Assembly (NCBI GenBank): GCA_017404065.1
Contig: JAFRDB010000127.1
Coordinates: 1-46,280 of the forward strand
Origin: Clostridia bacterium
GTDB lineage: Bacteria; Bacillota; Clostridia; UBA1381
Length of the DNA stretch: 46,280 nt
Direction: 5' to 3'
In this document: in pieces, positions 34,799 to 42,437 of the stretch
Position numbering within the stretch: position 1 is the stretch's first letter
How the letters are laid out: each line of letters opens with the position of its first letter
Program-made: the position numbers and the translations under genes
Notes under the pieces: generated by a model
What the model saw: the letters and a program-made list of their open reading frames with translations, nothing else
Told to the model about the DNA's origin: nothing
Databases searched by the model: none

Positions 34799-35857
34799 TT
34801 GAAACGAAATATAACAGCTTTTGTGTGCGCGGCAATATTGTGTAATATGTTCGGCATACAGTGTATTGCAGGAGAACAGCCGACGATTGATGTTGGGAGC
34901 GTAACGACAGAACCGGACAAAACGGTAGATGTGCCGATAACACTCGCGGATAATACGGGTTTTTCAAATCTTTCCATAGAGATCGGCTACAACAGTGACT
35001 TTCTCACGCTTATAAAGGCAGAACCGAATGCTGCTGTCGGCGGCTCGTTTACAGCCGCGCAGCATTATACCACAAAGCCATATAATATGCAGTGGGACAG
35101 TGCCGGTAATATAATGTATAACGGTGTGCTTGCCGTACTTACATTTGAGGTCAAGAGCGATGCAAACGGGACATATCCTATAACGATCGATTATTATAAA
35201 GGCAGGAACGGCGATAATGTGCCGGGTGATGATATAAATTACAATGCGGACTTTGAGCCGGTGGCGTTTTTGTTCTCAAGCGGCGCGGTGACAGTTGCCG
35301 CGGAAACTGAGCCAACGACAGTGCCAATAGTTACACCAACGGCAGTGCCGACAGCAGTACCGACGACAGAGCCGACAGCAGTACCGACGGCAGAGCCGAC
35401 AGCTACACCAACGGTAGTGCCGACAGCTACACCAACGGCAGTGCCGACGGCAGAACCAACGGCAGAGCCGACAGCAGAACCAACGGCAACACCGATAGCA
35501 GAGCCGACAGCTACACCAACGACAGAGCCGACAGCTACACCAACGACAGTGCCAACTGCTACACCAACGACAACACCAACGGCAGTGCCGACGGCAACAC
35601 CAACGGCGATACCGGAGTCTGATGGGATAATTGTTCATATCGGTACGGACACGGTAAAGCTTGAGAGTGAGCATGAAATATCGGGTACGGTAATTATAGG
35701 TGTATATGACAGCAGCAATATGCTTGTAAGAATAGACATAAAGCAAGCTGAAAGAGAGATAAGCACAGAAGCGCTACAAACCGGCGAATATGCAAAAGTT
35801 TTTTGGTGGGAGCTTGATGATATGCGACCTATCTGTGGTGCAGTAAACGTACAATGA
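34799..35857 (+). CDS. Secreted cohesin protein with Pro/Thr linker
   Basis: A 352-residue secreted protein: signal peptide (1-25), one cohesin (about 28-162), a TPTAVPTAEPTA-type linker (about 170-272), and an 80-residue C-terminal domain (275-352) ending FWWELDDMRPICGAVNV. The cohesin is closely similar to that of the upstream protein; both share TTAQ/TAAQ and KPYNMQWDSA, and the two end domains have the same spacing. The start is a TTG 6 bases after GGGGGG, and 11 bases after the upstream stop, so the two genes form an operon. It could receive the neighbour's dockerin. No membrane anchor, SLH or LPXTG motif is seen. Confidence 0.85.
   Translation: MKRNITAFVCAAILCNMFGIQCIAGEQPTIDVGSVTTEPDKTVDVPITLADNTGFSNLSIEIGYNSDFLTLIKAEPNAAVGGSFTAAQHYTTKPYNMQWDSAGNIMYNGVLAVLTFEVKSDANGTYPITIDYYKGRNGDNVPGDDINYNADFEPVAFLFSSGAVTVAAETEPTTVPIVTPTAVPTAVPTTEPTAVPTAEPTATPTVVPTATPTAVPTAEPTAEPTAEPTATPIAEPTATPTTEPTATPTTVPTATPTTTPTAVPTATPTAIPESDGIIVHIGTDTVKLESEHEISGTVIIGVYDSSNMLVRIDIKQAEREISTEALQTGEYAKVFWWELDDMRPICGAVNVQ
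35307..35613 (+). repeat. Minisatellite coding the Pro/Thr linker
   Basis: About 300 bases of 6- and 12-base units (CCRACR with GCA/ACA alternation) encode alternating TPTAVPTAEPTA. Repeat number could change by slippage in multiples that keep the frame. Confidence 0.85.
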
Positions 35858-35862
35858 ATCGA

Positions 35863-35922
35863 TACGGCGCAGCCACCGGCTGCGCCGTGCTTTGTCAATA
35901 TCCGTATTTTCCGCGCTTGCGG
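35863..35922. repeat. Left 60-bp direct repeat flanking mazEF
   Basis: It matches 36630-36690 except for one base and one missing T. It contains the ACGGCGCAGCC hairpin and, on the minus strand, the last eight codons plus stop of the MATE gene (RKRGKYGY). The sequence beyond it is unrelated to MATE. Confidence 0.9.
35864..35893. terminator. Terminator of the cohesin operon
   Basis: ACGGCGCAGCC (35864-35874) and GGCTGCGCCGT (35878-35888) form an 11-bp stem with an ACC loop, followed by GCTTT. The T-run is short, but the stem is strong. Confidence 0.65.
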
Positions 35923-35956
35923 CCGCAAATGCGGCGGAAAACAGCATAATTTTATA

Positions 35957-35997
35957 CATCAAAAATGCTTGACAAATATGCATCAAAACAGTATAAT
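35957..35997 (+). promoter_or_regulatory. Consensus promoter and probable operator of mazEF
   Basis: TTGACA (35969-35974) and TATAAT (35992-35997) have a 17-bp spacer. CATCAAAA occurs twice in direct orientation (35957-35964 and 35981-35988), 24 bp apart, on either side of the -35. These are plausible binding sites for the antitoxin dimer. The predicted start near 36004 falls on the ribosome binding site, so the leader is very short. Confidence 0.65.
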
Positions 35998-36016
35998 AAT
36001 TATGAGGTGACTAATG

Positions 36017-36277
36017 ATGATGCAAACTACAAGGATCACGGCAACGCTGCCGACGGAATATTTGACACAGCTAAAGGAGCTGGCGCGTGAAAATGTTGTT
36101 CCGTCGGTGAACTATGCGGTCAAAGAGGCGGTCAAAGCTTATCTTGACCAGATAAAGAAGATGAAATATGAGAGCCTGATGGCTGAGGCTGCGGAGGATA
36201 AGGATTTTATGAAGCGGACATTGGACTGCGCAAATGATTTTAGTTATGTTGACAGCGAGGTGCCGGGCGAATGGTAA
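36017..36277 (+). CDS. MazE-like antitoxin (ribbon-helix-helix type)
   Basis: An 86-residue protein with a ribbon-helix-helix N-terminus: TTRITATLPTEYLTQLKELA, then a helix NYAVKEAVKAYLDQIKK. The acidic, tryptophan-ending C-terminus (DSEVPGEW) is the part that would wrap the toxin. Three ATGs lie at 36014, 36017 and 36020; the middle one has the best distance from GAGGTGA (36004-36010). Its stop overlaps the toxin start by seven bases. It likely represses its own promoter. Confidence 0.8.
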   Translation: MMQTTRITATLPTEYLTQLKELARENVVPSVNYAVKEAVKAYLDQIKKMKYESLMAEAAEDKDFMKRTLDCANDFSYVDSEVPGEW

Positions 36278-36615
36278 ACAAGTGGGATATTTATTATTGT
36301 AACCTTGATCCGACTGTGGGCAGTGAGCAGCGCGGCACAAGACCGGTATTGATAATATCGACAAATTCGGTAAATCATCATTTGCCGGTTTCAACGGTGT
36401 TGCCGATATCAAGCGTGAAGCCGGGAGCGAAAATTTATCCGACAGAGGTTTTTCTTGATCCTTCAATAAGCGGATTGCCGAAAGCCTCTATTGCTATGCT
36501 CCAGCAGATACGTACGATTTCTCATGATCGGTTAGGAAGATTTGCAGGTAGTGTAACAGATAAAAAAACCCAAGAAAAAATTCTTTCTGTGTGTAGGGAT
36601 TATTTTGATCTATGA
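36271..36615 (+). CDS. mazF: MazF/PemK-family endoribonuclease toxin
   Basis: A 114-residue toxin of the MazF/PemK fold. It has the WDIYYCNLDPTVGSEQRGTRPVLIIS start with the conserved E-Q-x-G-x-R-P motif, shown here by its key residues. TVLPISS and PKASIAMLQQIRTI complete the active-site strands, and the length is right. It cuts mRNA when not bound by the antitoxin. It overlaps the upstream antitoxin gene. Confidence 0.92.
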   Translation: MVNKWDIYYCNLDPTVGSEQRGTRPVLIISTNSVNHHLPVSTVLPISSVKPGAKIYPTEVFLDPSISGLPKASIAMLQQIRTISHDRLGRFAGSVTDKKTQEKILSVCRDYFDL

Positions 36616-36629
36616 CCTCTGACTATAGC

Positions 36630-36690
36630 TACGGCGCAGCCACCGGCTGCGCCGTGCTTTTGTCAATATCCGTATTTTCCGCGTTTGCGG
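36630..36690. repeat. Right 61-bp direct repeat flanking mazEF
   Basis: Near-identical to 35863-35922. This copy contains the true 3' end of the MATE gene and its terminator, so the left copy is likely the duplicate. Confidence 0.9.
36631..36662. terminator. Bidirectional terminator between mazF and the MATE gene
   Basis: ACGGCGCAGCC (36631-36641) and GGCTGCGCCGT (36645-36655) form an 11-bp stem with an ACC loop. It is followed by GCTTTT on the plus strand. It lies between the two convergent stop codons. Confidence 0.7.
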
Positions 36691-38021
36691 ATAACAAAGC
36701 ATGCCGTGACGGAGGCGGCTATAAATTCGGCGGCGGGGATGGAAAACCATATCCCGTCTATGCCAAACGCTATCGGCAGCAGAAGCACTGCCGCGACCTG
36801 GAAAACAAGCGTTCGCAAAAATGATATTAGCGCTGAGGTAATACCATCATTTAGCGCGGTGAAAAATGACGAGCCGCCTATGGCGAAGCCGGCAAACAGG
36901 AATGAGAACGAGAATATCCTGAATGCGCCGAGCGTGAACAAAAACAGCTCCGCGTCATAGCCGACAAATAAACTGGTGAGTGGGTATGCCAGAAGCTCGG
37001 CGGAAATGAACATTGCTACGGCAAGGCAAGAGAGGATCGTTATGCTCTTTCTGAACAGGCTTTTCAGCTCCTGACGGTTATTCGCGCCGAAGTTAAATCC
37101 CACTATTGGTGATGCGCCAACGGCATAGCCGATAAATGCAGACAGAAATACATAGTTTATGTCCATAAGAACACCGTATGCGGAAACACCATTTTCGCCG
37201 GCATATTTTATCAGTTGGATGTTATAGAGTATGCTTATGAGTGACATTGAGATGTTTGCCATCATCTCCGAGGAGCCGTTTATACAAGCTTTTCGCATCG
37301 ACCTGCCGTAATAGCGTGTTTTGGTGAGCCGCAAAAGGCTTGTGTTTTTGCGCATAAAGTATATTATAGGTATCACGCCGCCGACAAACTGACTTATTGC
37401 CGTTGCAAGTGACGCTCCGGCTGTGCCGAGCCGCAGCACTACAATGAGAAGCGCGTCAAGCACTATATTGGTAATGCCTGCCGCGACAGTTACGGCAAGC
37501 CCAAGCTTTGGTTTTTCGGCCGTGATAAAAAAGCTCTGAAATCCGTACTGAAGCATCAGCGCAGGCATCGAGACAAGTGTTATGTGCCCGTACAGGACAC
37601 AGTCCTCAAGCATTTCACCCTCCGCGCCTAAAAGCATGGCTATGGGGCGGATGAGAATAAAGCCGACAACACCTACGATAACACCGCTTATCGCCGTAGC
37701 ATAAACGAGCATAGAAAACAGACGGTTCGCCTTATCGCGCTTACCCTCACCAAGAGTCTTTGCAACAAGAGCGCTGCCGCCTGTACCGAACATGAACCCG
37801 ACAGTGCCGAGTATCATCAGTACCGGTAATATGAAGTTGATCGCGGCAAACGCTGTTTTACCGACGAAGTTAGATATGAAAAAGCCATCCACCACGCCGT
37901 ATATAGATGTAAATATCATCATTATGACCGATGGTAGCGTGAACCGGAACAGCTTTGGATATGTAAAGTGATCGGACAGCTGTATCGTCGCCCGATCCTT
38001 GTTTTTACGCGAGAATTTCAT
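36663..38021 (-). CDS. MATE-family multidrug/sodium antiporter
   Basis: A 452-residue membrane protein with about 12 hydrophobic segments in two similar halves, typical of MATE exporters that expel cationic compounds using Na+ or H+. LFRFTLPSVIMMIFTSIYGVVDGFFIS and GSALVAKTLGEGKRDKA are family-typical, quoted in part (YGVVDGFFIS). The second-half counterpart includes ASPIVGFNFGANNRQ. The start at 38021 follows AGGAA and overlaps the end of the reductase gene by 17 bases, so the two form an operon. The substrate is unknown. Confidence 0.9.
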   Translation of the reverse strand: MKFSRKNKDRATIQLSDHFTYPKLFRFTLPSVIMMIFTSIYGVVDGFFISNFVGKTAFAAINFILPVLMILGTVGFMFGTGGSALVAKTLGEGKRDKANRLFSMLVYATAISGVIVGVVGFILIRPIAMLLGAEGEMLEDCVLYGHITLVSMPALMLQYGFQSFFITAEKPKLGLAVTVAAGITNIVLDALLIVVLRLGTAGASLATAISQFVGGVIPIIYFMRKNTSLLRLTKTRYYGRSMRKACINGSSEMMANISMSLISILYNIQLIKYAGENGVSAYGVLMDINYVFLSAFIGYAVGASPIVGFNFGANNRQELKSLFRKSITILSCLAVAMFISAELLAYPLTSLFVGYDAELFLFTLGAFRIFSFSFLFAGFAIGGSSFFTALNDGITSALISFLRTLVFQVAAVLLLPIAFGIDGIWFSIPAAEFIAASVTACFVIRKRGKYGY

Positions 38022-38985
38022 CTATTCTTTTGAGTTCCTCGTCCGTGAAAGCGGGCGCGTCAAGTGCCTGAACATTTTCGGTTATTTGTTGTGGACGCGA
38101 TGCGCCTATTATAACGCTGGTGAGCGGGCCGCGAAGATTCCATAGAAGCGCCATCTGCGCAAGCGTCTGACCTCTCTGCTCTGCTAATTCGTTGAGTGCC
38201 TTTATCTTGTCTATAGGCGCGTTGTTTACTCTGTCGGCGTTCAAAAACTGCGACTTTGTGGCGCGTGAGCCTTCGGGGATGCCGTGTATGTACTTGTTAG
38301 TGAGAAGTCCCTGCGCGAGCGGACAAAATGCGATAGAGCCAATGCCCTCGTGGTCAAGGACTGTCCACAACTCCTGCTCCGGTTTACGCTCGAACATATT
38401 ATAGCGTATCTGATTTATAAGGAGCGGTGTGCCGAGCCCCTTCATTATCTGTGACATCTTAAGCGTCTGCTCCGGACTGTAATTTGAGATGGCCGCATAG
38501 AGCGCTCTGCCGCTTCTTACGATATAGTCAAGCGCAGCTGCTGTTTCCTCCAAAGGTGTTTCCGGGTCGGGACGGTGGTGGTAGAATATATCAAAATAAT
38601 CAAGCCCTGTCCGCTTTAAGCTCTGATCACAGCTTGCTACAAGATATTTGCGCGAGCCGTGGTCGCCGTAGGGGCCATCCCACATGAAGTAGCCTGCCTT
38701 TGACGAGATTATCAGCTCGTCGCGGTAGGGTGCAAGCGTGTTTTTCATTATCTTTCCGAAATTCTCCTCCGCCGAGCCGGGGTAGGGGCCATAGTTATTG
38801 GCAATATCAAAATGTGTGATACCAAGATCAAACGCGGTCGTGATCATATTGGTCATATTATCAAAGCTGTCACCGCTGCCGAAGTTGTGCCACAGACCGA
38901 GCGAGAACGCCGGAAGCTTCAAACCGGTCATGCCGCTGCGGTTATACTTCATTTTGTTATATCTGTCTTTGTCTGCAATATACAT
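38005..38985 (-). CDS. Aldo/keto reductase, YghZ (L-glyceraldehyde 3-phosphate reductase) type
   Basis: A 326-residue NADPH-dependent aldo/keto reductase of the YghZ/GpR group. KLPAFSLGLWHNFG, the catalytic Asp/Tyr in FDIANNYGPYPGSAEENFG, Lys in ISSKAGY and His in FYHHRPD form the tetrad. SVIIGASRPQQITENVQAL is the cofactor end. YghZ enzymes reduce L-glyceraldehyde 3-phosphate and related aldehydes, including methylglyoxal. It has its own promoter, and AGGAGG lies before the ATG. It is followed by the overlapping MATE gene. Confidence 0.9.
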   Translation of the reverse strand: MYIADKDRYNKMKYNRSGMTGLKLPAFSLGLWHNFGSGDSFDNMTNMITTAFDLGITHFDIANNYGPYPGSAEENFGKIMKNTLAPYRDELIISSKAGYFMWDGPYGDHGSRKYLVASCDQSLKRTGLDYFDIFYHHRPDPETPLEETAAALDYIVRSGRALYAAISNYSPEQTLKMSQIMKGLGTPLLINQIRYNMFERKPEQELWTVLDHEGIGSIAFCPLAQGLLTNKYIHGIPEGSRATKSQFLNADRVNNAPIDKIKALNELAEQRGQTLAQMALLWNLRGPLTSVIIGASRPQQITENVQALDAPAFTDEELKRIDEILA

Positions 38986-39015
38986 GATTCAAACCCTCCT
39001 ATTTAATATAGCTAT

Positions 39016-39044
39016 ATCATAACATAAATTTTTATGTTTGTCCA
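39016..39044 (-). promoter_or_regulatory. Promoter of the reductase-MATE operon
   Basis: On the minus strand TGGACA (39044-39039) and TATGAT (39021-39016) are 17 bp apart, about 30 bases before the start codon. Confidence 0.5.
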
Positions 39045-39058
39045 GTTAAAAATACAGA

Positions 39059-39087
39059 TTGACAAAACATAATTAATGTTGTATAAT
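39059..39087 (+). promoter_or_regulatory. Consensus promoter of the thiamine operon
   Basis: TTGACA (39059-39064) and TATAAT (39082-39087) with a 17-bp spacer. Transcription would begin near 39094, just before the riboswitch. Confidence 0.8.
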
Positions 39088-39104
39088 TAGCTTATAAAAT
39101 TAAA

Positions 39105-39190
39105 CAGACGGGAGCTTGTGTTACAGGCGGAGAGGAAGGTGTGACCTTCGACCGATAACCTGATTTGGATAATGCCAACGTAGGGATGCA
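39105..39190 (+). ncRNA. TPP riboswitch (THI element)
   Basis: The conserved aptamer core is present: GCGGAGAGGAAGG (ACUGAGA-type region, here GGAGAGG), then ACCTGATTTGGATAATGCCA and ACGTAGGGA. GGGAGC near 39110 starts the first helix and pairs with the later GTAGGGA side. It senses thiamine pyrophosphate and heads the thi operon, so high TPP should reduce expression. Confidence 0.93.
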
Positions 39191-39204
39191 AAAGTGTGTT
39201 TTTT

Positions 39205-39239
39205 ACGGGAAACAGCCAGATCGGCGGTTTCCCGTTTTA
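39205..39239 (+). terminator. Riboswitch expression-platform terminator
   Basis: ACGGGAAAC (39205-39213) and GTTTCCCGT (39227-39235) form a 9-bp stem followed by TTT. It lies between the TPP aptamer and the thiS ribosome binding site, as expected for transcription control. Confidence 0.75.
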
Positions 39240-39259
39240 ATATGGAGGTGAGCGGCAAA

Positions 39260-39454
39260 ATGGTAAGTATCAATGGAGAAAAAGTCAATGCCGATGGCAT
39301 GAGTATATCAGAATATCTTGCAAATACAAGCTATGATCTTAAAAAAATCGCGATAGAGCGTAATGAAGCGATCGTGCCGAAGGCAAAATATGATGAAACG
39401 GTGCTCTGTGATGGAGATAGTGTCGAGATCGTCAACTTTGTGGGGGGTGGCTGA
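39260..39454 (+). CDS. thiS: Sulfur carrier protein ThiS
   Basis: A 64-residue ubiquitin-like protein that carries sulfur as a C-terminal thiocarboxylate for thiazole synthesis. It starts MVSINGEKV and ends EIVNFVGGG, with the required terminal Gly-Gly. GGAGG lies 11 bases before the ATG. It is the first gene after the riboswitch, and thiF starts one base after its stop. Confidence 0.93.
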   Translation: MVSINGEKVNADGMSISEYLANTSYDLKKIAIERNEAIVPKAKYDETVLCDGDSVEIVNFVGGG

Positions 39455-39455
39455 T

Positions 39456-40091
39456 ATGATACCGTCGAAGGAAGAAATGACCGCTGCTATGACAGCGCGG
39501 CACGGAGCGGAGCTTCAGGAGCGGTTTTCATCGGCAACGGTAGCAATATGCGGACTTGGAGGATTAGGCTCAAATATTGCCATATCTCTTTCTCGTGCCG
39601 GAGTCGGCAGGCTTATACTTATCGATTTTGACAAGGTCGATATTACCAATCTCTACCGTCAGCAATATAAAGCGGTTCAGGTGGGGAAGGATAAAACTGT
39701 GGCGCTTGCGGAAAATCTTAAAGAGATCGCGCCTTATATTGAGATCGAGGCGCATACGGTGCGCATAACAGAGGACAACGCTTCAGAGCTTCTCATAGAT
39801 GCAGACATAGTGTGCGAGGCGTTTGACAAGCCTGAAAGCAAGGCTATGCTCACAAATTTTGTTCTTGAAAAAATGCCTGATAAGTACTTAGTGGCGGCAT
39901 CGGGCATGGCGGGAGCGGGAAGTGCCAATGACATAAAGACGCGCCGGATAACAAAGCGGTTCTATCTCTGCGGCGACGGGGTCAGCGATGTGAACGAAAG
40001 CGGCTCTCTTTTGTCATCGCGCGTTATGCTTTGCGCCGCGCATGAAGCGCATACGGCTCTGCGTATATTAGCAGGACAATACGAAGTTTGA
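39456..40091 (+). CDS. thiF: ThiS adenylyltransferase ThiF
   Basis: A 211-residue E1-like enzyme that adenylates the ThiS C-terminus. The nucleotide loop is VAICGLGGLGSNIAISLSRAG, with IDFDKVDITNLYRQQY after it (D, N, R contacts). It is of the short clostridial ThiF type, without an evident CxxC zinc pair. The ATG at 39456 uses GGGGGGTGG in the end of thiS. It was probably duplicated neither in nor beside the window. Confidence 0.9.
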   Translation: MIPSKEEMTAAMTARHGAELQERFSSATVAICGLGGLGSNIAISLSRAGVGRLILIDFDKVDITNLYRQQYKAVQVGKDKTVALAENLKEIAPYIEIEAHTVRITEDNASELLIDADIVCEAFDKPESKAMLTNFVLEKMPDKYLVAASGMAGAGSANDIKTRRITKRFYLCGDGVSDVNESGSLLSSRVMLCAAHEAHTALRILAGQYEV

Positions 40092-40095
40092 AAGT

Positions 40096-40350
40096 TTGGA
40101 AAAAATGCGCTTTGAATCTCGCACGCATTTGCAAGCTCGCATATAAGCATATAGTCTCGCTTGCTCATACGCACGATCTTCGTTGCGCATTTTCCCCAAA
40201 CGGTTTTGTGGGTGAAACCCATGTTCATAAGATTGGAAAAAATGCGCCTTGAAGCTTGCGCGGTGTTCGTGAGTTCGCATACATATATAGCCTCACTCAA
40301 TCGCACCAACAGGCGCAAAGCGCCTATTAGTCTGTGCGCATTTCCCCCAA
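40096..40350. repeat. Two tandem long imperfect hairpins in the thiF-thiG gap
   Basis: Unit 1 spans 40096-40199 and unit 2 spans 40233-40350. Both begin TTGGAAAAAATGCGC and end GCGCATTT(T/C)CCCCAA, so each folds on itself. After each comes A(C/T)GGTTTTGTGG. The interiors differ but keep inner pairings (GCAAGC/GCTTGC in unit 1; GTGAG/CTCAC and AGGCGC/GCGCCT in unit 2). They fill most of the 311-base gap; the remainder leads to the thiG ribosome binding site. No ORF is credible. Confidence 0.8.
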
Positions 40351-40402
40351 ATGGTTTTGTGGAAGGATTTAATGGACATAAATTTGAAAGGACGAAAAAC
40401 AA

Positions 40403-41173
40403 ATGAAGGAAGATAAGCTTATTATCGGCGGACGCGAGTTCGGCTCGCGATTTATTCTCGGTTCCGGCAAATATTCTTTGAACCTGATCGAGGCGGCAAT
40501 CAAGTACGCCGGAGCGGAGATCATCACTCTTGCCGTTCGCCGAGCCAATACCAAGGAGCAGGAAAATATATTGGATCATATCCCTAAGGGAGTAACGCTT
40601 CTGCCTAACACCAGCGGCGCAAGGACTGCCGAGGAGGCCGTGCGCATAGCGCGTCTTGCAAGAGAGCTTGGTTGCGGTGATTTTGTGAAGATCGAGATCA
40701 TGCGAGATTCAAAGTATCTTTTGCCGGACAACAATGAGACAGTAAGGGCAACTGAGATGCTTGCAAAAGAGGGCTTTGTTGTTATGCCGTATATGTATCC
40801 TGATATATATGCAGCGAGAGATCTTGTGAATGCCGGAGCTGCAACAGTAATGCCGCTTGCCGCGCCGATCGGATCAAATAAGGGACTTGCGGCAAAGGAG
40901 TTCATACAGATACTTATAGACGAGATCGATCTTCCTATAATAGTTGATGCGGGCATAGGTAAACCATCACAGGCATGTGAAGCCATGGAAATGGGCGCGG
41001 CGGCTATTATGGCAAATACAGCGCTTGCGACAGCGGGAGATATACCGAAGATGGCGGCGGCATTCAGACAGGCTATAGAAGCCGGTCGCAGCGCGTATCT
41101 TGCCGGACTTGGCAGAGTTCTTACCCGCGGCGCGTCCGCTTCCGACCCGTTGACCGGCTTTTTGCGTGACTAA
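40403..41173 (+). CDS. thiG: Thiazole synthase
   Basis: A 256-residue TIM-barrel enzyme that forms the thiazole phosphate from deoxyxylulose 5-phosphate, dehydroglycine and ThiS thiocarboxylate. [15 protein letters not shown], the Schiff-base lysine segment [21 protein letters not shown] and [12 protein letters not shown] are characteristic. [19 protein letters not shown] binds phosphate. The site GAAAGGA precedes the ATG at 40403. Confidence 0.97.
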   Translation: MKEDKLIIGGREFGSRFILGSGKYSLNLIEAAIKYAGAEIITLAVRRANTKEQENILDHIPKGVTLLPNTSGARTAEEAVRIARLARELGCGDFVKIEIMRDSKYLLPDNNETVRATEMLAKEGFVVMPYMYPDIYAARDLVNAGAATVMPLAAPIGSNKGLAAKEFIQILIDEIDLPIIVDAGIGKPSQACEAMEMGAAAIMANTALATAGDIPKMAAAFRQAIEAGRSAYLAGLGRVLTRGASASDPLTGFLRD

Positions 41174-41183
41174 GGAGAAAGCT

Positions 41184-42437
41184 ATGGAGAATCGTTTTTT
41201 TGTAGACTCGGAGCGTTTGTCGAAAGAGGCGTTGGAAAAGAAGCATCGTCTTGAGACGGATCCTTCATCGCGTAAGGATTATATGGAATATCTGCAGGGA
41301 ATGGAGAGGATAGAGTCGGATGTATGCAAAAATGTGATCGATCAGATGAATTCATTTGACTATATGAAATATACCGCAAGAGACGTAAAGGCAGCTTTAG
41401 AGCATGAAACATGTTCCATAGAGGATTTCAAAGCTTTGCTTTCTCCGGCGGCGGAGCCTTTTCTGGAGAAGATGGCGCAGCGGGCAAGACTTGAAACAAG
41501 CAAGCATTTCGGTAATACTGTCTATCTGTTTACGCCGCTATATATCGCTAACTACTGCGAGAACTATTGTGTTTACTGCGGCTTCAACTGCTATAATGAC
41601 ATAAAACGCATGAAGCTGAGCATGGAGCAGATCGAGCATGAGATGAAGGTCATATCCGACAGCGGGATGGAGGAGATACTGATACTCACCGGCGAGAGCC
41701 GCGCAAAGAGTGACGTTAAGTATATAGGCGAGGCCTGCAAGCTTGCAAGGAAGTATTTCCGTATGGTCGGTATTGAGATATATCCGGTAAACACGGACGA
41801 ATACAGATATCTGCGCGACTGCGGCGCTGACTATGTCACGGTTTTTCAGGAGACGTATGATGCGGAAAAATATGAAACACTGCATCTGCTCGGTCACAAG
41901 CGAGTTTGGCCGTATCGGTTCGACGCGCAGGAACGCGCGCTTATGGGAGGTATGCGCGGCGTAGCATTTTCGGCGCTCCTGGGACTTTCGGATTTTCGTA
42001 AGGACGCGCTGGCAAGCGCATTGCATGTTTATTATCTGCAGCGCAAATATCCTCATGCCGAGATGTCGTTGTCCTGCCCGAGGCTCAGACCGATAGTCAA
42101 TAACGATAAGATAAATCCTTTGGATGTCGGCGAAAAGCAGCTTTGTCAGATAATCTGCGCCTACCGTATATTCCTGCCGTATGTCGGCATTACGGTTTCA
42201 TCGCGTGAGAGCGCGGAATTTCGTAACGGTATCGTAAAGATAGCTGCGACAAAGGTTTCAGCAGGCGTGTCAACCGGTATCGGTGATCACGAAAGCAAAT
42301 ATACAGGAAAGGAATCAGACGGCCGCGAGGGTGATGAACAGTTTGAGATAGCCGATAACCGAAGCCTGGACAAGATGTACGATGATATCACAGGCGAGGG
42401 ATTGCAGCCGGTTCTGAACGATTACCTCTATGTCTGA
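41184..42437 (+). CDS. thiH: 2-iminoacetate synthase (radical SAM)
   Basis: A 417-residue radical SAM tyrosine lyase giving dehydroglycine for ThiG and p-cresol as by-product. The 4Fe-4S motif CxxxCxxC is C125, C129 and C132 in NYCENYCVYCGFNCYN. ILILTGESRAKSD follows. Presence of ThiH rather than glycine oxidase ThiO fits an anaerobe. The ATG at 41184 follows AGGAG; a GTG 18 bases earlier lacks one. It overlaps tenI by eight bases. Confidence 0.96.
   Translation: MENRFFVDSERLSKEALEKKHRLETDPSSRKDYMEYLQGMERIESDVCKNVIDQMNSFDYMKYTARDVKAALEHETCSIEDFKALLSPAAEPFLEKMAQRARLETSKHFGNTVYLFTPLYIANYCENYCVYCGFNCYNDIKRMKLSMEQIEHEMKVISDSGMEEILILTGESRAKSDVKYIGEACKLARKYFRMVGIEIYPVNTDEYRYLRDCGADYVTVFQETYDAEKYETLHLLGHKRVWPYRFDAQERALMGGMRGVAFSALLGLSDFRKDALASALHVYYLQRKYPHAEMSLSCPRLRPIVNNDKINPLDVGEKQLCQIICAYRIFLPYVGITVSSRESAEFRNGIVKIAATKVSAGVSTGIGDHESKYTGKESDGREGDEQFEIADNRSLDKMYDDITGEGLQPVLNDYLYV

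Noticed and set aside
35307..35613. CRISPR-like array
   Set aside because: The units are only 6-12 bases, contiguous, in frame and without unique spacers. It is a coding minisatellite.
35276..35746. Long minus-strand Cys/Arg/Trp-rich open frame
   Set aside because: It is the reverse reading of the Pro/Thr linker minisatellite and has no start signal or recognisable domain.
40096..40350. Integron attC sites
   Set aside because: The long palindromes lack the conserved GTTRRRY and RYYYAAC ends, and no integrase or cassette genes flank them.
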